DNA of 64,000 nt from an uncultured Bacteroidales bacterium (GCA_902762385.1 CACWNQ010000012.1:35168-99167); one strand, 5' to 3'. Numbered from the stretch's first letter, positions 51,808 to 61,593 are shown. A program made the numbers and translations. Notes: a model not told the origin generated them from the letters alone.

Positions 51808-54354
51808 TTAGTTTCCAAGCAGGATGTTGTAGATAACTGTTATATCTACGCTTGAGATGTGTCCGTCACCGTCAACATCGCTTGTTGTGATGTAGGTTTC
51901 ATCTCCGTTGAGCAAGTAGTTGTAGATGGCTGTGATGTCGACACTTGTAACGTGTCCATCGCCATTAACATCGCCATAAATGGCCTCGCCTGCTGCAATG
52001 TCATCGACTTTAGCGGTTTGTACAGCCGTGCGGTCGTAGTGCACATACTTGATGTTGTCGAACAAGATGTCGCCGTCCCAAGCCTGAACTGGCAGTAATT
52101 CGCCGTCATCGTCATATTCCTCATCGGTGTTGTAGTGACGCAGGTAGAACGAGTCGTAGCACCACCTCTGGGCTGAGCCCACAGTTTCTCCCTCGCCAGT
52201 GAAGTGAACAAATGGGGCATTATAGATGTCGAACGCCATAGTCTTCCAACCACGGAAGTCGAGCACTACATGCTCATTCTGGATAAGGCCAGAGGCACCA
52301 CTGCCGTTGAGTCGCACCATGTGGCACACTTGGTTGTTAGAACCGTCAGCAAACACCTCGCACTGGAGTACAGCGTCGTATCCATCGGTGAAATAGTTGT
52401 TCTGGCTATAGCTGCGGTACTCACGAATCTGCCATGGACCATCACAGTCTTGATTGAACTCATAGTGGAGCAGATAAGAACTTGTGAGATCGGTACGGCT
52501 GGTAGTGTTGCTGAGGGCAATGTAGTTGGAGTTGGGATCGGCCACACCGTCCTTTGAAGTGGTGTGTGTGGTAGAACCTGAGCCATCAGGTCCCCACCAG
52601 TGGTTCAGAACCGAGCCATCTTCGATCATTGTGTAGTCGAGCACTGGACGATACTCGGTCATGAAGCGAACATATTGTGTGATTTTGCTAATATTGCCCG
52701 ATAGGTCGGTGAAAGTGCCATTAACCTTAAAGCGGTAGGTCTTGTCGAGCTTGAGGTCGGTGTTGGGGTAGAAGTGAACTACCGAAGCGTCGCGCACTAC
52801 CATGTGAGTTAGGCGACCTTCTACAGTTTCACCGTCGGCGCATTCAAGCACAATCATCTCGGTGGCGTCATCATCGTTCCATGCAAGTTCCTCGTTGAAC
52901 TCAACGCGAATAGCGGGGCGCAGGGTGAAGAGCATAGTTTCGCCTTCGGCTGGCGTAGTGCTTGCTATGTAGGGCGCCTCAAGGTCGGCAGGTACTGTCA
53001 TGAAGTTGAACACATAATTGCCTCCTTCCTCGCCATCTCCGTCACCGTCAAGAAGCTGGTTGGTCTGTGAGTTGCGAGCTATGCTTCCGTCGATTGTCAC
53101 TGTATAGCTCATGTCGTCGAGCAGTTGGTTGAGAACTACACGCAGTGTGTAGTCGTTGTCCCAGGATAGTGTTACGTTTCCATTATGGTTGATTGAGAAC
53201 GCTTGTTCCACGCTCTCGCGGTTCATGTTGCGTGAGAAGGTGAGCACCATGTCGTTGATGATTTTCACGGCATCGGGATTGCTGATACTGTTGGACGAAA
53301 CAACGGCGGGAGCGTTGGATGTGAGTTCAATGTTGCCCCAGGTCACGTTGTCGCCAGCTAAGCCTTGAGTGTCATAATTCAGGGTCACAGTCTTGGTAGC
53401 GCTAGTGTATCCTGGGCAAGAATAGGTGATCTCGTAGGTCTCGCCAGGTGTCAATCCCTCAAAGAGGAAGAAGCCGTTGTGAACAAGATCCTTGCTGTTC
53501 ACATAGTTGTGGAAGAGTGACTCATAGCTGTCGGTGACGATAGTCTGGCCGTTGCATGTCACTGTCACGTTGTCGATAGGTTGCCCGTTCTCGCTGTTTT
53601 TCACAACACCGGCAAGCATTACCTTCTCGGGACGGTCGAGACCACGATACTCCATGATTGAACGGAAGGTGCCGAAAGCCTCCAGACGCTTGTAACTCTC
53701 GTTGATGTTAAGAGCCTGCTGCATGGGCAAAGTGTGGAAACCACCCTCGCTCAAGAGCGATGCCATGTTAGTGCGTCGGTTTACCGATAGGTAGGGATAC
53801 TGGTTAGTGTGGGTGGTGGGAGTGGGATCATACCAGCAGCGATCGTACCAATTGCCACGGGTTGAGGTTTCATACATCACACTGGTAAGGTTGGGGGTTA
53901 AGATATCGCCGTAGGCCTTGCCTCCATGAGGCGTTTTCTCTATCTCCACACCGTTTTTGCGCCATCCTCCAAAGAGCATCAGCGTGCTGTTAGTGTTGCC
54001 TCCTGCATCACTGTGAATGGAGTAGAAGAAGTCGGCTCCCCATGCGTTAGCCATGTCGGAGCGTTCCTCAAGACTGACCTCGGTGATGTCGTCCTCGCGG
54101 GTCATGTGAATGTTGTCGGTAGTGGCAGTAGTATATTGCGTGAGGTATTCGCGCGTGGCAAGACCCACACGCAGCACTTTTTGTGCCTCGGTGTAGCCAT
54201 ACATGCCTTGGTTCTCTTTCTTGCTGTGACCTGGGTCAATCCACAGCTTGAAATCGCCCCAATCGGCTTTTTCCTGTTCTTGTGCGTTAACAACTTGTGT
54301 TGTTGCGAAGTAGCCAATAGCAGCCACAATCGCGAGTTTAATATAGATTTTCAT
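51808..54354 (-). CDS. secreted N-acetylmuramoyl-L-alanine amidase-like protein with dockerin-like repeats
   Basis: This 848-residue exported protein has a signal peptide (1-24, ending VNA). An amidase-3-like domain follows at about 33-240: KLWIDPGHSKKEN, a Glu in SLEERSDMANAW and YSIHSDAGG give the zinc-site His, Glu and His order. After it come a carboxypeptidase-regulatory-like region (about 245-340), Ig-like modules (about 350-585) and a jelly-roll-like domain (about 590-780). The end holds two dockerin-type repeats, GDVNGDGHVTSVDITAIYNY and SDVDGDGHISSVDITVIYNI, each with a calcium-loop DxNxDGxxxxxD pattern. It is probably a cell-surface wall or glycan hydrolase. It begins 8 bases after the TolB-like gene. 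Confidence 0.8.
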   Translation of the reverse strand: MKIYIKLAIVAAIGYFATTQVVNAQEQEKADWGDFKLWIDPGHSKKENQGMYGYTEAQKVLRVGLATREYLTQYTTATTDNIHMTREDDITEVSLEERSDMANAWGADFFYSIHSDAGGNTNSTLMLFGGWRKNGVEIEKTPHGGKAYGDILTPNLTSVMYETSTRGNWYDRCWYDPTPTTHTNQYPYLSVNRRTNMASLLSEGGFHTLPMQQALNINESYKRLEAFGTFRSIMEYRGLDRPEKVMLAGVVKNSENGQPIDNVTVTCNGQTIVTDSYESLFHNYVNSKDLVHNGFFLFEGLTPGETYEITYSCPGYTSATKTVTLNYDTQGLAGDNVTWGNIELTSNAPAVVSSNSISNPDAVKIINDMVLTFSRNMNRESVEQAFSINHNGNVTLSWDNDYTLRVVLNQLLDDMSYTVTIDGSIARNSQTNQLLDGDGDGEEGGNYVFNFMTVPADLEAPYIASTTPAEGETMLFTLRPAIRVEFNEELAWNDDDATEMIVLECADGETVEGRLTHMVVRDASVVHFYPNTDLKLDKTYRFKVNGTFTDLSGNISKITQYVRFMTEYRPVLDYTMIEDGSVLNHWWGPDGSGSTTHTTSKDGVADPNSNYIALSNTTSRTDLTSSYLLHYEFNQDCDGPWQIREYRSYSQNNYFTDGYDAVLQCEVFADGSNNQVCHMVRLNGSGASGLIQNEHVVLDFRGWKTMAFDIYNAPFVHFTGEGETVGSAQRWCYDSFYLRHYNTDEEYDDDGELLPVQAWDGDILFDNIKYVHYDRTAVQTAKVDDIAAGEAIYGDVNGDGHVTSVDITAIYNYLLNGDETYITTSDVDGDGHISSVDITVIYNILLGN

Positions 54355-54362
54355 AGCTGCTA

Positions 54363-55211
54363 TTAATAATTGAGGTTAATAATGTAGATAGCACCATCGG
54401 TATCGTTGTCGAAGGCTAGTTTAGTGCCGTCGGGTGACACGGCTATGGTAACTGGAATAGTCTCGCTGTGTGAGGTGATGTTGACAGCGTTGCCCGTGTC
54501 AACATTCACACAATAGATGTCGCTGCTGGTGAAACGGTGGCCGTCGTCAACGATTTGTGTCATCATCAAGTTGTGGCTATCGGGGAGCCATGCAGGGTGT
54601 GACCCCTTGCCCAGGCTCACGAGACCTGTGCCGTCGGCATTGCACACAAAGAGCCCTTTTGTCACTATTTGGAATGCAATCTTGGTGCCGTCGGGCGAGA
54701 GGGCGGGGTTGATAATCCAGTTGCCTGCATATTCGTTCAGGCCGGCGATTTTGCTGGAGGCTTCCTTGGGCTCGTCAAGCATCGTTTGGTGTACATCTGT
54801 TGCCCCTGTCACTGTCGAACGCTTAAAATTGCGTGTGGCAGGTGACACAGCTTGAATCTTGCCTGTGGTGGCATCAACACGCTCGATGCGAGTCATGCGT
54901 TTCTTGTTCTCGATAGTATAAGGCGTACTCAGGATTTCCTGGGTGCTAGCCCAGTACATTTGGTAACCTGCTCCTGGTGCCTCCGAGACTTGCTTGAGCT
55001 CAGTGCCATCGGCATTAGCAACCCATATTCCAATAAAGTTGTCGCCAGTGATAGCAATTCGGGAGCCGTCGGGCGACCACGTGGGTGCCATCAGTCCTTT
55101 CTCGGCCTTGATGAGTAGCTGTGGCTCACTCCACGACTTGGGCTGCGCCATCATGCTACCACACGACAGCGCTATGGCCGCCGCAATGATTAGTTTTCTT
55201 TTCATCAGCAT
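54363..55211 (-). CDS. secreted TolB-like beta-propeller protein
   Basis: This 282-residue protein has a signal peptide (1-22, ending MAQ) and PD40-type propeller blades: PTWSPDGSRIAITG, PALSPDGTKIAFQ, HPAWLPDSHNL and VSPDGTKLAFDND, the WSPDG signature of TolB-like repeats. Five to six blades fit in the length. A second ATG at 55205 starts MKRKL directly at the signal peptide and is equally likely. It is coupled to the amidase gene (8-base gap), so it probably acts with it in the periplasm or at the surface; the ligand is unknown. Confidence 0.82.
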   Translation of the reverse strand: MLMKRKLIIAAAIALSCGSMMAQPKSWSEPQLLIKAEKGLMAPTWSPDGSRIAITGDNFIGIWVANADGTELKQVSEAPGAGYQMYWASTQEILSTPYTIENKKRMTRIERVDATTGKIQAVSPATRNFKRSTVTGATDVHQTMLDEPKEASSKIAGLNEYAGNWIINPALSPDGTKIAFQIVTKGLFVCNADGTGLVSLGKGSHPAWLPDSHNLMMTQIVDDGHRFTSSDIYCVNVDTGNAVNITSHSETIPVTIAVSPDGTKLAFDNDTDGAIYIINLNY

Positions 55212-55290
55212 TTCTTGTGTTAAATGGTTATTTAAATGTCGATATTGTTGTGTGAGATGATTGTTTTTTCTATGGTTTTTATTTCACTTG

Positions 55291-55320
55291 CTAAGTTAGT
55301 GCTATTTTTTAGATTGGCAA
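55291..55320 (-). promoter_or_regulatory. promoter of the propeller/amidase operon
   Basis: On the minus strand TTG (55318-55320), 19 bases, TAACTTAG (55291-55298), one base off TAnnTTTG. Confidence 0.5.
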
Positions 55321-55432
55321 AATCTTTTTAATTTTTTTCAGGAAATGGGTTTTGATAAATATTTTATGGTCGCTTTTTGCCAATAAAGTGTTCCGTTTTT
55401 TCTCAAAATGATGTTTTTTAGTCGTTTTTTTG

Positions 55433-55462
55433 TTGTTGTGTTAAACTAAATTATTATTTTTG
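55433..55462 (+). promoter_or_regulatory. promoter of the first small barrel gene
   Basis: TTG (55433-55435), 19 bases, TATTTTTG (55455-55462), about 91 bases before the ATG. Confidence 0.5.
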
Positions 55463-55552
55463 CGTCAAATTTGCGGTGTGACCCTTTTGGCATCACTACT
55501 CGCAACAGATAAAAAACGAGTTTATATAAATGTTTAATTAATTTTTTTGATT

Positions 55553-56152
55553 ATGAAGAAAATTGCTATTGCACTTATGTGCACAATTCTTGCTACTGGC
55601 GCTGCCATGGCTCAGAAACAATTCACTTGGGGTCCTAAGATTGGTGTAGACTACACTCACTATTGGGGCGAGGACGTAGGCCATGGAGGTCAGCTCAACT
55701 ATCAGGCCGGTTTGTTCATGGAGTATCGTTTTACTAATAAGTTCTCAGTTGCTCCTGAGGTTGTGTTTGCTGCTCAGGGTGGTAAGTATGATTGGAGTGA
55801 AGATGGAGTTAAATTTAACGCTACCGATCATGTAAACTACATCAACATTCCTGTAATGCTGAAATTCTATGTAATTCCAGAGTTGAGCATCGACTTTGGC
55901 CCACAATTGGGAGTTAACGTTTATAGCAAAATGACTCAAGAGTGGGAAGTTCTTGATGTTAAGTATAAAGATACTGATGATTTGAAAGATGAAACTAAAA
56001 CAGTTGACTTCGGTCTTGGACTTGGTTTGACTTACAACATTGCTAAAGACGTATTTGTTCAAGGACGTTACACTCTGGGCTTGACCAAAGTGTTTGAGTA
56101 TGGCAACGACAAGAACGGCAACGCTCAAATCGCTATTGGCTACCGCTTCTAA
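55553..56152 (+). CDS. small outer-membrane beta-barrel protein, paralog 1
   Basis: This 199-residue protein has a signal peptide (1-20, ending AMA) and an eight-strand-type barrel of the OMP_b-brl_2/PorT kind: FTWGPKIGVDYTHYWG, LNYQAGLFMEYRFTNKFSVAPEVVFAAQGG, then NYINIPVMLKFYVI and FGLGLGLTYNIAKDVFVQGRYTLGL, ending in GYRF with C-terminal Phe. The function is unknown. The start is ATG 55553; an upstream TTG adds two residues only. It is followed by its own terminator and a paralog at 56308. Confidence 0.88.
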   Translation: MKKIAIALMCTILATGAAMAQKQFTWGPKIGVDYTHYWGEDVGHGGQLNYQAGLFMEYRFTNKFSVAPEVVFAAQGGKYDWSEDGVKFNATDHVNYINIPVMLKFYVIPELSIDFGPQLGVNVYSKMTQEWEVLDVKYKDTDDLKDETKTVDFGLGLGLTYNIAKDVFVQGRYTLGLTKVFEYGNDKNGNAQIAIGYRF

Positions 56153-56184
56153 TAAAGCGAATTCCGCAAGGATTTAAAAGAACT

Positions 56185-56224
56185 AAAGTGACCTGCGCAC
56201 CATTTTGCGCAGGTCACTTTTTTA
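56185..56224 (+). terminator. terminator of small barrel paralog 1
   Basis: AAAGTGACCTGCGCA and TGCGCAGGTCACTTT form a perfect stem followed by a T run. The outer part matches the terminator after paralog 2. Confidence 0.88.
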
Positions 56225-56265
56225 GTTATTTCTTTGATAATAAAGAATATTTTATTATTTTTGCG

Positions 56266-56273
56266 ATTAGAAT
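56266..56273 (+). promoter_or_regulatory. -7 box of small barrel paralog 2
   Basis: TATTTTTG (TAnnTTTG), 34 bases before the ATG at 56308. No -33 element at standard spacing. Confidence 0.4.
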
Positions 56274-56307
56274 CAAATTATGTTTAACTTTTTAATACGA
56301 GTAAGTT

Positions 56308-56922
56308 ATGAAGAAGATTACTATCGCACTTATGTGCATCCTGTTGACTGCTGGAGCAGCCATGGCTCAACCCGAGAAGACTTTCACTTTTGGTCCCAAG
56401 ATTGGTGTAGACTTCACTCACTTCTGGGGAAAGAACTGTAAACATGGCGGTCAGTTAAATTATCAGGGTGGCGTGTTCTTTGAGTATGTTGTAACCAACC
56501 ACTTTGCTATCGCCCCTGAGGTTGTGTTTGCTGCACAAGGCGGAAAGTTTGACTTTGAGATGTTTGGTAATAAGCATACTTATACAGAGCATGTTAATTA
56601 CATAAATGTGCCTGTGATGCTTAAGTACTATGTTACTCCTTCGTTCAGTATTGAATTTGGTCCACAAGTCGGTTTCAATATTTATAGTAAATTTACCGAT
56701 GAACTTGATGATGGCACTCATAAACAGAAAACTGTTGTCGACCAGAAAAAAGAAACAAAGAGCGTGGACTTCGGTGTTGGTCTTGGCATGACTTATAACA
56801 TTGCCAAGGATGTGTTTGTACAAGGTCGTTACACAATGGGCATGACCAGTGTGTTTAAGAGTGGCGATAATAAGGACGCCAAGAACGGCAACGCTCAAAT
56901 CGCTATCGGCTACCGTTTTTAA
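56308..56922 (+). CDS. small outer-membrane beta-barrel protein, paralog 2
   Basis: This 204-residue protein has a signal peptide (1-20, ending AMA). It is a close paralog of the previous gene: FGPKIGVDFTHFWG, APEVVFAAQGGKF, HVNYINVPVMLKYYV and MTYNIAKDVFVQGRYTMGM align along the full length. It differs mainly in loops (about 85-95 and 130-150), the likely surface-exposed parts. The last twelve residues (NGNAQIAIGYRF) are identical and their DNA nearly so. It has its own -7 box and terminator, so each copy is an independent unit. Confidence 0.88.
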   Translation: MKKITIALMCILLTAGAAMAQPEKTFTFGPKIGVDFTHFWGKNCKHGGQLNYQGGVFFEYVVTNHFAIAPEVVFAAQGGKFDFEMFGNKHTYTEHVNYINVPVMLKYYVTPSFSIEFGPQVGFNIYSKFTDELDDGTHKQKTVVDQKKETKSVDFGVGLGMTYNIAKDVFVQGRYTMGMTSVFKSGDNKDAKNGNAQIAIGYRF

Positions 56923-56952
56923 ATAAGATTAGAAGAACTTAAGAAAAGTACT

Positions 56953-56994
56953 CAAGTGACCTGCATTGCAAACCTTTGCAGGTCACTTTTTTTG
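56953..56994 (+). terminator. terminator of small barrel paralog 2
   Basis: AAGTGACCTGCA pairs with TGCAGGTCACTT, followed by seven T. Confidence 0.85.
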
Positions 56995-57035
56995 TGTATT
57001 CTTATTGAAATATAGCGAATTTAAAAAATAATTTC

Positions 57036-57043
57036 TATTTTTG
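57036..57043 (+). promoter_or_regulatory. -7 box of the 57-kb dockerin gene
   Basis: TATTTTTG (TAnnTTTG), 43 bases before the ATG at 57087. Confidence 0.4.
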
Positions 57044-57086
57044 CACAGGAAATATGTTTTGTTAACTAATTAATTACAATTGACTT

Positions 57087-58298
57087 ATGAAGAAAACAAT
57101 TACTCTTACTTTTGTTGCATTGCTCGCAATGATTGGGCTGAAGGCTCAAGCTGCAATGTATCTCGTTGGCGAAGGCTTTAATGGCTGGACTACCACTGGG
57201 AACGTTGAGATGACCGATGACGGTGATGGTATGTACTCGTGGTCAGGCAATTTGGTTGCCGGCTCTTCGTTTGCATTTTTCCGTGACACCGAGGATTGGG
57301 GGTCACAACGTGGTCCTGCCAATGGTGACGGCTCGGCTCCTACCGGCGATTGGGAAGATACCCAAGCGATGGGCGCTTGGACATTGACTGCCTCGGGAGG
57401 TTATGTCATTCAGTACAATTACAATACCGACCAGGCTAAAATCACTCTAACTGATGAGCCCGTTTTCAATCCAGCTCAGCGTCGCTTTGCTGTGACTGGT
57501 GCTGCTTTTGGAGGCTGGAATATGCCCCCAAGTGGAGCGCAAGTTTTTGCAAACAACGGCGACGGCACCTACACTTTGGAGTTTGAAGGTGCTACAGCTG
57601 CCGATTTCAAGCTTTCAAGCATCGACATTAACGATGCCGGTTTCAACAGCTGGACAGTGTTTGATGCTGGTGTGATGGGCGCAAGCAATCTTGCCACTGG
57701 CGACAACCAGCTCTCGACATCCTATGGCACTGCTAACATGCATTTCCCTGTTAGTGGCAACGTGACTCTTACCATCAGCAACGTGACCGAGACCAGCTGC
57801 ACTCTCAACATTACATTGACCGAGGAGATTATCCCTGATAAGGCTTACTACCTGATTGGTGCGTTCAACGAGTGGAGCGAGGAGACAATGGTTGCATTTG
57901 AGGAGAACGAAGGCGTATTCACTCTGACTCAGACCTTTGGCGGCGAGTTCAAGGTGAAAGACGAGAACGGCAACTGGTGGGGTGGTGGTGTTACCCTTAC
58001 CGAGGAGAATCCCAGTGTTACCTTGGTTGACGGCGGCAACTTGGTTCTCGCCGAGGAGAAAGAGTACACTCTCACCATCGTGGATGGCGTTCTTACAGTT
58101 ACCTTCCCAACAGTAAATCCTGGAACACCAGGTGATGTGGATGGCGACGGAGTAGTTACCAGTGGCGATATTACAGCACTTTATAATTACCTGCTCAACA
58201 ATGATTCGACAGGCATTGTAAATGGCGATGTTGATAATGATGGCGCCATTACCAGTGGTGATATTACTAATGTCTATAACATCTTGCTAGGCAATTAA
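57087..58298 (+). CDS. secreted SusE/F-like multi-domain protein with dockerin-like repeats
   Basis: This 403-residue protein has a signal peptide (1-22, ending AQA) and three beta-sandwich modules. Each begins with a pattern like MYLVGEGFNGW (24-34), RRFAVTGAAFGGWNMP (about 132-147) and KAYYLIGAFNEWSEE (about 252-266), resembling the outer domains of SusE/SusF starch-binding proteins. Two dockerin-type repeats close it (GDVDGDGVVTSGDITALYNY and GDVDNDGAITSGDITNVYNI). No lipobox is seen. Glycan binding at the cell surface is plausible; no susC/D pair is nearby. The dockerin end matches that of the 51.8-kb amidase. Confidence 0.78.
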   Translation: MKKTITLTFVALLAMIGLKAQAAMYLVGEGFNGWTTTGNVEMTDDGDGMYSWSGNLVAGSSFAFFRDTEDWGSQRGPANGDGSAPTGDWEDTQAMGAWTLTASGGYVIQYNYNTDQAKITLTDEPVFNPAQRRFAVTGAAFGGWNMPPSGAQVFANNGDGTYTLEFEGATAADFKLSSIDINDAGFNSWTVFDAGVMGASNLATGDNQLSTSYGTANMHFPVSGNVTLTISNVTETSCTLNITLTEEIIPDKAYYLIGAFNEWSEETMVAFEENEGVFTLTQTFGGEFKVKDENGNWWGGGVTLTEENPSVTLVDGGNLVLAEEKEYTLTIVDGVLTVTFPTVNPGTPGDVDGDGVVTSGDITALYNYLLNNDSTGIVNGDVDNDGAITSGDITNVYNILLGN

Positions 58299-58342
58299 TA
58301 GATATAGCCACAAGTCAGTTTTGACTGTAATATAATAACATA

Positions 58343-58374
58343 ATCGCCCGAGTATTAGTGCTCGGGCGATTTTG
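58343..58374 (+). terminator. terminator of the 57-kb dockerin gene
   Basis: ATCGCCCGAG and CTCGGGCGAT form a 10-bp stem, followed by TTTT. It also lies just past the clpB stop on the other strand. Confidence 0.8.
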
Positions 58375-58393
58375 CGTTAATAGAGTTATGTAA

Positions 58394-60982
58394 TTAGTTG
58401 TGGAAGACAATGCTGCTGGCCTCTGCATCGACAGTGATTGGTCGGTCACGGTCCACGTTGTGTGCGATGATGTCGCGCGAGAGCTGGTTGAGGACGAGGT
58501 TTTGGATAGCACGCTTAACGGGTCGTGCGCCAAACTCTGGGTCGTAGCCAGCCTGTGCAAGCAGGTCAACGGCAGCAGGGGTGTATTCCATCTCTAGGCC
58601 ACCAGCGTGGAGCATCTTCTTGACGCTCTGGAGTTGCAGTTCAACGATTTGAGCGATCTGCTTCTCGTCGAGTGGCGTGAACATGATAGTCTCGTCGATA
58701 CGGTTCAAGAACTCAGGACGGATGGTCTGCTTGAGCATCGTGAGCACGTCATTTCGGGTTTTTTCTATCACGCTGTTGCGGTTCTCAGCATTTAGGCTCT
58801 CAAAGCGCTCACGGATGAGGCTCGAACCCAAGTTGCTCGTCATGATGATGATGGTGTTCTTGAAGTTGACGGTGCGTCCCTTATTGTCGGTGAGTCGTCC
58901 GTCGTCGAGCACTTGCAGCAGCACGTTAAACACGTCGGGGTGAGCTTTCTCAATCTCGTCGAAGAGGACTACGCTGTAAGGCTTGCGTCGCACTGCCTCG
59001 GTGAGTTGTCCACCTTCGTCGTAGCCCACATAGCCTGGAGGCGAACCAATGAGCCTAGTGACCGAGAACTTCTCCTGATACTCGCTCATGTCGATACGTG
59101 TCATCATGTTCTCGTCATTGAACAGGTAGTCGGCGAGTGCCTTTGCAAGCTCGGTCTTGCCCACACCAGTGGTGCCAAGGAATATGAATGAGCCAATGGG
59201 TCGACGTGGATCATTAAGGCCGGCACGGCTGCGGCGCACTGCATCGCTGATTGCGGTTATGGCCTCATCCTGACCGATGACGCGCTTGTGCAGCTCATCC
59301 TCGAGGTGGAGCAGCTTCTCACCCTCGCTCTGAAGCATCTTGGTAACGGGGATGCCAGTCCAGCGCGAAACCACTTCGGCGATGTCATCGCTGTCGACTT
59401 CCTCTTTAATAAGCGACTGTTCGCCTTGCATGGAGCGCAATCGTTCTTGTAACTCCACGTTCTCGTCTTGCTTTTGCTTGATGAGCGAGTAGCGTATCTC
59501 AGCCACGCGGGCGTAGTCACCATTGCGCTCGGCACGCTCGGCGTCGAAGTTGAGCTGCTCAATGTCGATTTTGTTCTGCTGAATCTTATTTATAAGCTCC
59601 TTCTCGTTTTGCCACTTGGCCTTGTAATCGTGCTCACGGTCGCGCAGGTTGGCCAGTTGCTGATCAACTTGTGCTATGCGTTGCTCATCGCCGTCGCGCT
59701 TGATTGCGGCGCGCTCAATCTCGAGCTGCGAGATTTTACGGGTCACTTCATCAAGCTCCTCTGGTACGCTGTCCATCTCGATACGGAGTTTTGCGGCAGC
59801 CTCATCAACGAGGTCAATTGCCTTGTCGGGCAGGAAACGGTCGCTGATATAACGCTGACTCAACTGTACAGCGGCAATAATGGCGTCATCCTTGATTCGC
59901 ACCTTGTGGTGGTTTTCGTAGCGTTCCTTCAAGCCACGCAGGATGGCGATGGCGCTCTCCTCGTCGGGCTCGTCGACCATAACGATTTGGAAGCGTCGCT
60001 CAAGCGCCTTGTCCTTCTCGAAGTACTTTTGGTACTCGTCGAGGGTGGTGGCACCTATGCTTCGCAGGTCGCCACGCGCCAGGGCTGGTTTTAGGATATT
60101 GGCGGCATCCATGGCGCCACTGCTCTTGCCAGCGCCCACGAGGGTGTGAATCTCATCGATAAAGAGGATAATCTCGCCCTGAGCCTGAGTGATTTCATTA
60201 ATTACTGCTTTAAGTCTTTCCTCAAATTCACCTTGATACTTAGCGCCAGCAATCAGTGCGCCCATGTCAAGCGAGAACACCTGTTTCTGCTTCAGGTTCT
60301 CGGGCACGTCGCCGCGCACGATACGCTGAGCCAAACCCTCGACAATGGCGGTCTTTCCGGTTCCGGGCTCGCCAATGAGAATAGGGTTGTTCTTGGTGCG
60401 TCGACTCAATATTTGCAGCACACGACGAATTTCATCGTCACGGCCTATGACAGGATCTAACTTGCCTTGGCGTGCACGCTCGTTGAGGTTTACGGCATAT
60501 TTGCTTAGAGCGTTGTACTGCTCCTCCGACTCCTGGCTTGTGGCTTTCTTTCCCTTGCGCAGTTCATCGATGGTAGCTTGCAGCTCCTTTTTGGTCACTC
60601 CAGCGTCTTTCAGAATAGTTGATGCTGGTGAAGATACCTCGTGCAGAGCCATGAAGATAGTCTCGATGGTGACGTATTGGTCGCCGTTCTTCTGCGCTAT
60701 TTCGCTGGCTTTGTCAAGAACTTTGCCACTATCGTTGCTCAGGTAGGGGTCGCCGCCGTTTACTTTGGGAAGGCGTGCGAGTTCGTTTTCCAATGGTCGC
60801 TCAATCATCGACGGCGCAATGTCGAGCTTCTGCAAGATGAACTTGACCACACTCTCGCCCTCGCTCATCAATGCCTTGAGGATGTGTACGGGCTCGAGAG
60901 CCTGGTTGCCGTTGCTGCGTGCTATTGTAATAGCCTGTTGCAGCGTCTCTTGCGATTTGATGGTAAAATTGTTTAAATTCAT
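58394..60982 (-). CDS. clpB: chaperone ClpB
   Basis: This 862-residue disaggregase has the Clp N-domain (1-145), the first AAA domain with GEPGTGKT (near 203), the ClpB-specific coiled-coil middle domain (about 400-525), and the second AAA domain with GTTGVGKT (near 601) and [15 protein letters not shown]. The middle domain separates it from ClpA and ClpC. With DnaK it rescues aggregated proteins. The leader has a strong Shine-Dalgarno sequence (60992-60997), rare in this window. Confidence 0.97.
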   Translation of the reverse strand: MNLNNFTIKSQETLQQAITIARSNGNQALEPVHILKALMSEGESVVKFILQKLDIAPSMIERPLENELARLPKVNGGDPYLSNDSGKVLDKASEIAQKNGDQYVTIETIFMALHEVSSPASTILKDAGVTKKELQATIDELRKGKKATSQESEEQYNALSKYAVNLNERARQGKLDPVIGRDDEIRRVLQILSRRTKNNPILIGEPGTGKTAIVEGLAQRIVRGDVPENLKQKQVFSLDMGALIAGAKYQGEFEERLKAVINEITQAQGEIILFIDEIHTLVGAGKSSGAMDAANILKPALARGDLRSIGATTLDEYQKYFEKDKALERRFQIVMVDEPDEESAIAILRGLKERYENHHKVRIKDDAIIAAVQLSQRYISDRFLPDKAIDLVDEAAAKLRIEMDSVPEELDEVTRKISQLEIERAAIKRDGDEQRIAQVDQQLANLRDREHDYKAKWQNEKELINKIQQNKIDIEQLNFDAERAERNGDYARVAEIRYSLIKQKQDENVELQERLRSMQGEQSLIKEEVDSDDIAEVVSRWTGIPVTKMLQSEGEKLLHLEDELHKRVIGQDEAITAISDAVRRSRAGLNDPRRPIGSFIFLGTTGVGKTELAKALADYLFNDENMMTRIDMSEYQEKFSVTRLIGSPPGYVGYDEGGQLTEAVRRKPYSVVLFDEIEKAHPDVFNVLLQVLDDGRLTDNKGRTVNFKNTIIIMTSNLGSSLIRERFESLNAENRNSVIEKTRNDVLTMLKQTIRPEFLNRIDETIMFTPLDEKQIAQIVELQLQSVKKMLHAGGLEMEYTPAAVDLLAQAGYDPEFGARPVKRAIQNLVLNQLSRDIIAHNVDRDRPITVDAEASSIVFHN

Positions 60983-60991
60983 ATCATTTTT

Positions 60992-60997
60992 CTCCTT
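60992..60997 (-). promoter_or_regulatory. strong ribosome binding site of clpB
   Basis: The minus strand reads AGAAAGGAGA nine bases before the ATG, a good Shine-Dalgarno match. Other genes in this window mostly lack one, as is usual in Bacteroidetes. Confidence 0.6.
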
Positions 60998-61152
60998 TCT
61001 AACAATTGTATTGCAAAGACAGTGCCAATGGGTTGTAAGGAAGATAAATGACAGAATTTCAGGTGTTTAATAAAATAGTGCTGACAATTTGTCAACACTA
61101 TTTATGTTAATGTGACCAATTTACTTGATTGGTCAAATTAGAGGAATAATGA

Positions 61153-61593
61153 TCACTTGAAAATGGCGTCGCGAATCTCGCTGAAACCTATCTCAGTTTT
61201 CCACACGTCGTCTTCCTTGGTGACGCGGAATTTTTTCTCAACGGTTGAGCCATCGGGCAGAGTGATGTCGCAAGTGACGTTTTTGTAGTCGCCATGAGTG
61301 CGTTCTTTTTTGGCTTTTACCTTAAAGTTTTTCTTCTTTAGCTGATTGAAGAACTCGTCCTTCTGGTAGTCGCTGAGTTTGTCGTTCTCTTTGAACTTCA
61401 CAGCCTCTTTCAGGCGAAGGATGTTGCCCTGGCTAGGCAGGGTGTTGAACAGCTCCTCTACAGCCTGCTTGGGGGTGTTATGGTACTTGTCGGTGTCGCC
61501 CAGGAGCAACTTCTTGGCATCGTTGCCAGTGCATGCAGTGAGTGCAATGACGCACATGAGCACTAAGATTGATAGTAAAGATTTCTTGTTCAT
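61153..61593 (-). CDS. small lipoprotein, DUF4878-like
   Basis: This 146-residue protein has a lipoprotein signal (VIALTAC; C21). The mature part begins with a helical segment containing TPKQAVEELFNTLPSQGN, then Lys/Glu-rich helices (about 62-100) and strands (VTCDITLPDGSTVEKKFRV, VWKTEIGFSEI). The pattern resembles NTF2-like DUF4878 lipoproteins of Bacteroidales, but the match is not certain. It is monocistronic. Function unknown. Confidence 0.65.
   Translation of the reverse strand: MNKKSLLSILVLMCVIALTACTGNDAKKLLLGDTDKYHNTPKQAVEELFNTLPSQGNILRLKEAVKFKENDKLSDYQKDEFFNQLKKKNFKVKAKKERTHGDYKNVTCDITLPDGSTVEKKFRVTKEDDVWKTEIGFSEIRDAIFK

Larger units (their letters stand above)
55212..55552. other. 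divergent promoter region
   Basis: No ORF of note. It carries a promoter for the leftward propeller/amidase operon (55291-55320) and one for the rightward small barrel gene (55433-55462), with AT-rich DNA between them. Confidence 0.55.

Noticed and set aside
51808-58298. Cellulosome-type complex
   Set aside because: Only dockerin-like ends are present; there is no cohesin or scaffold protein in the window.
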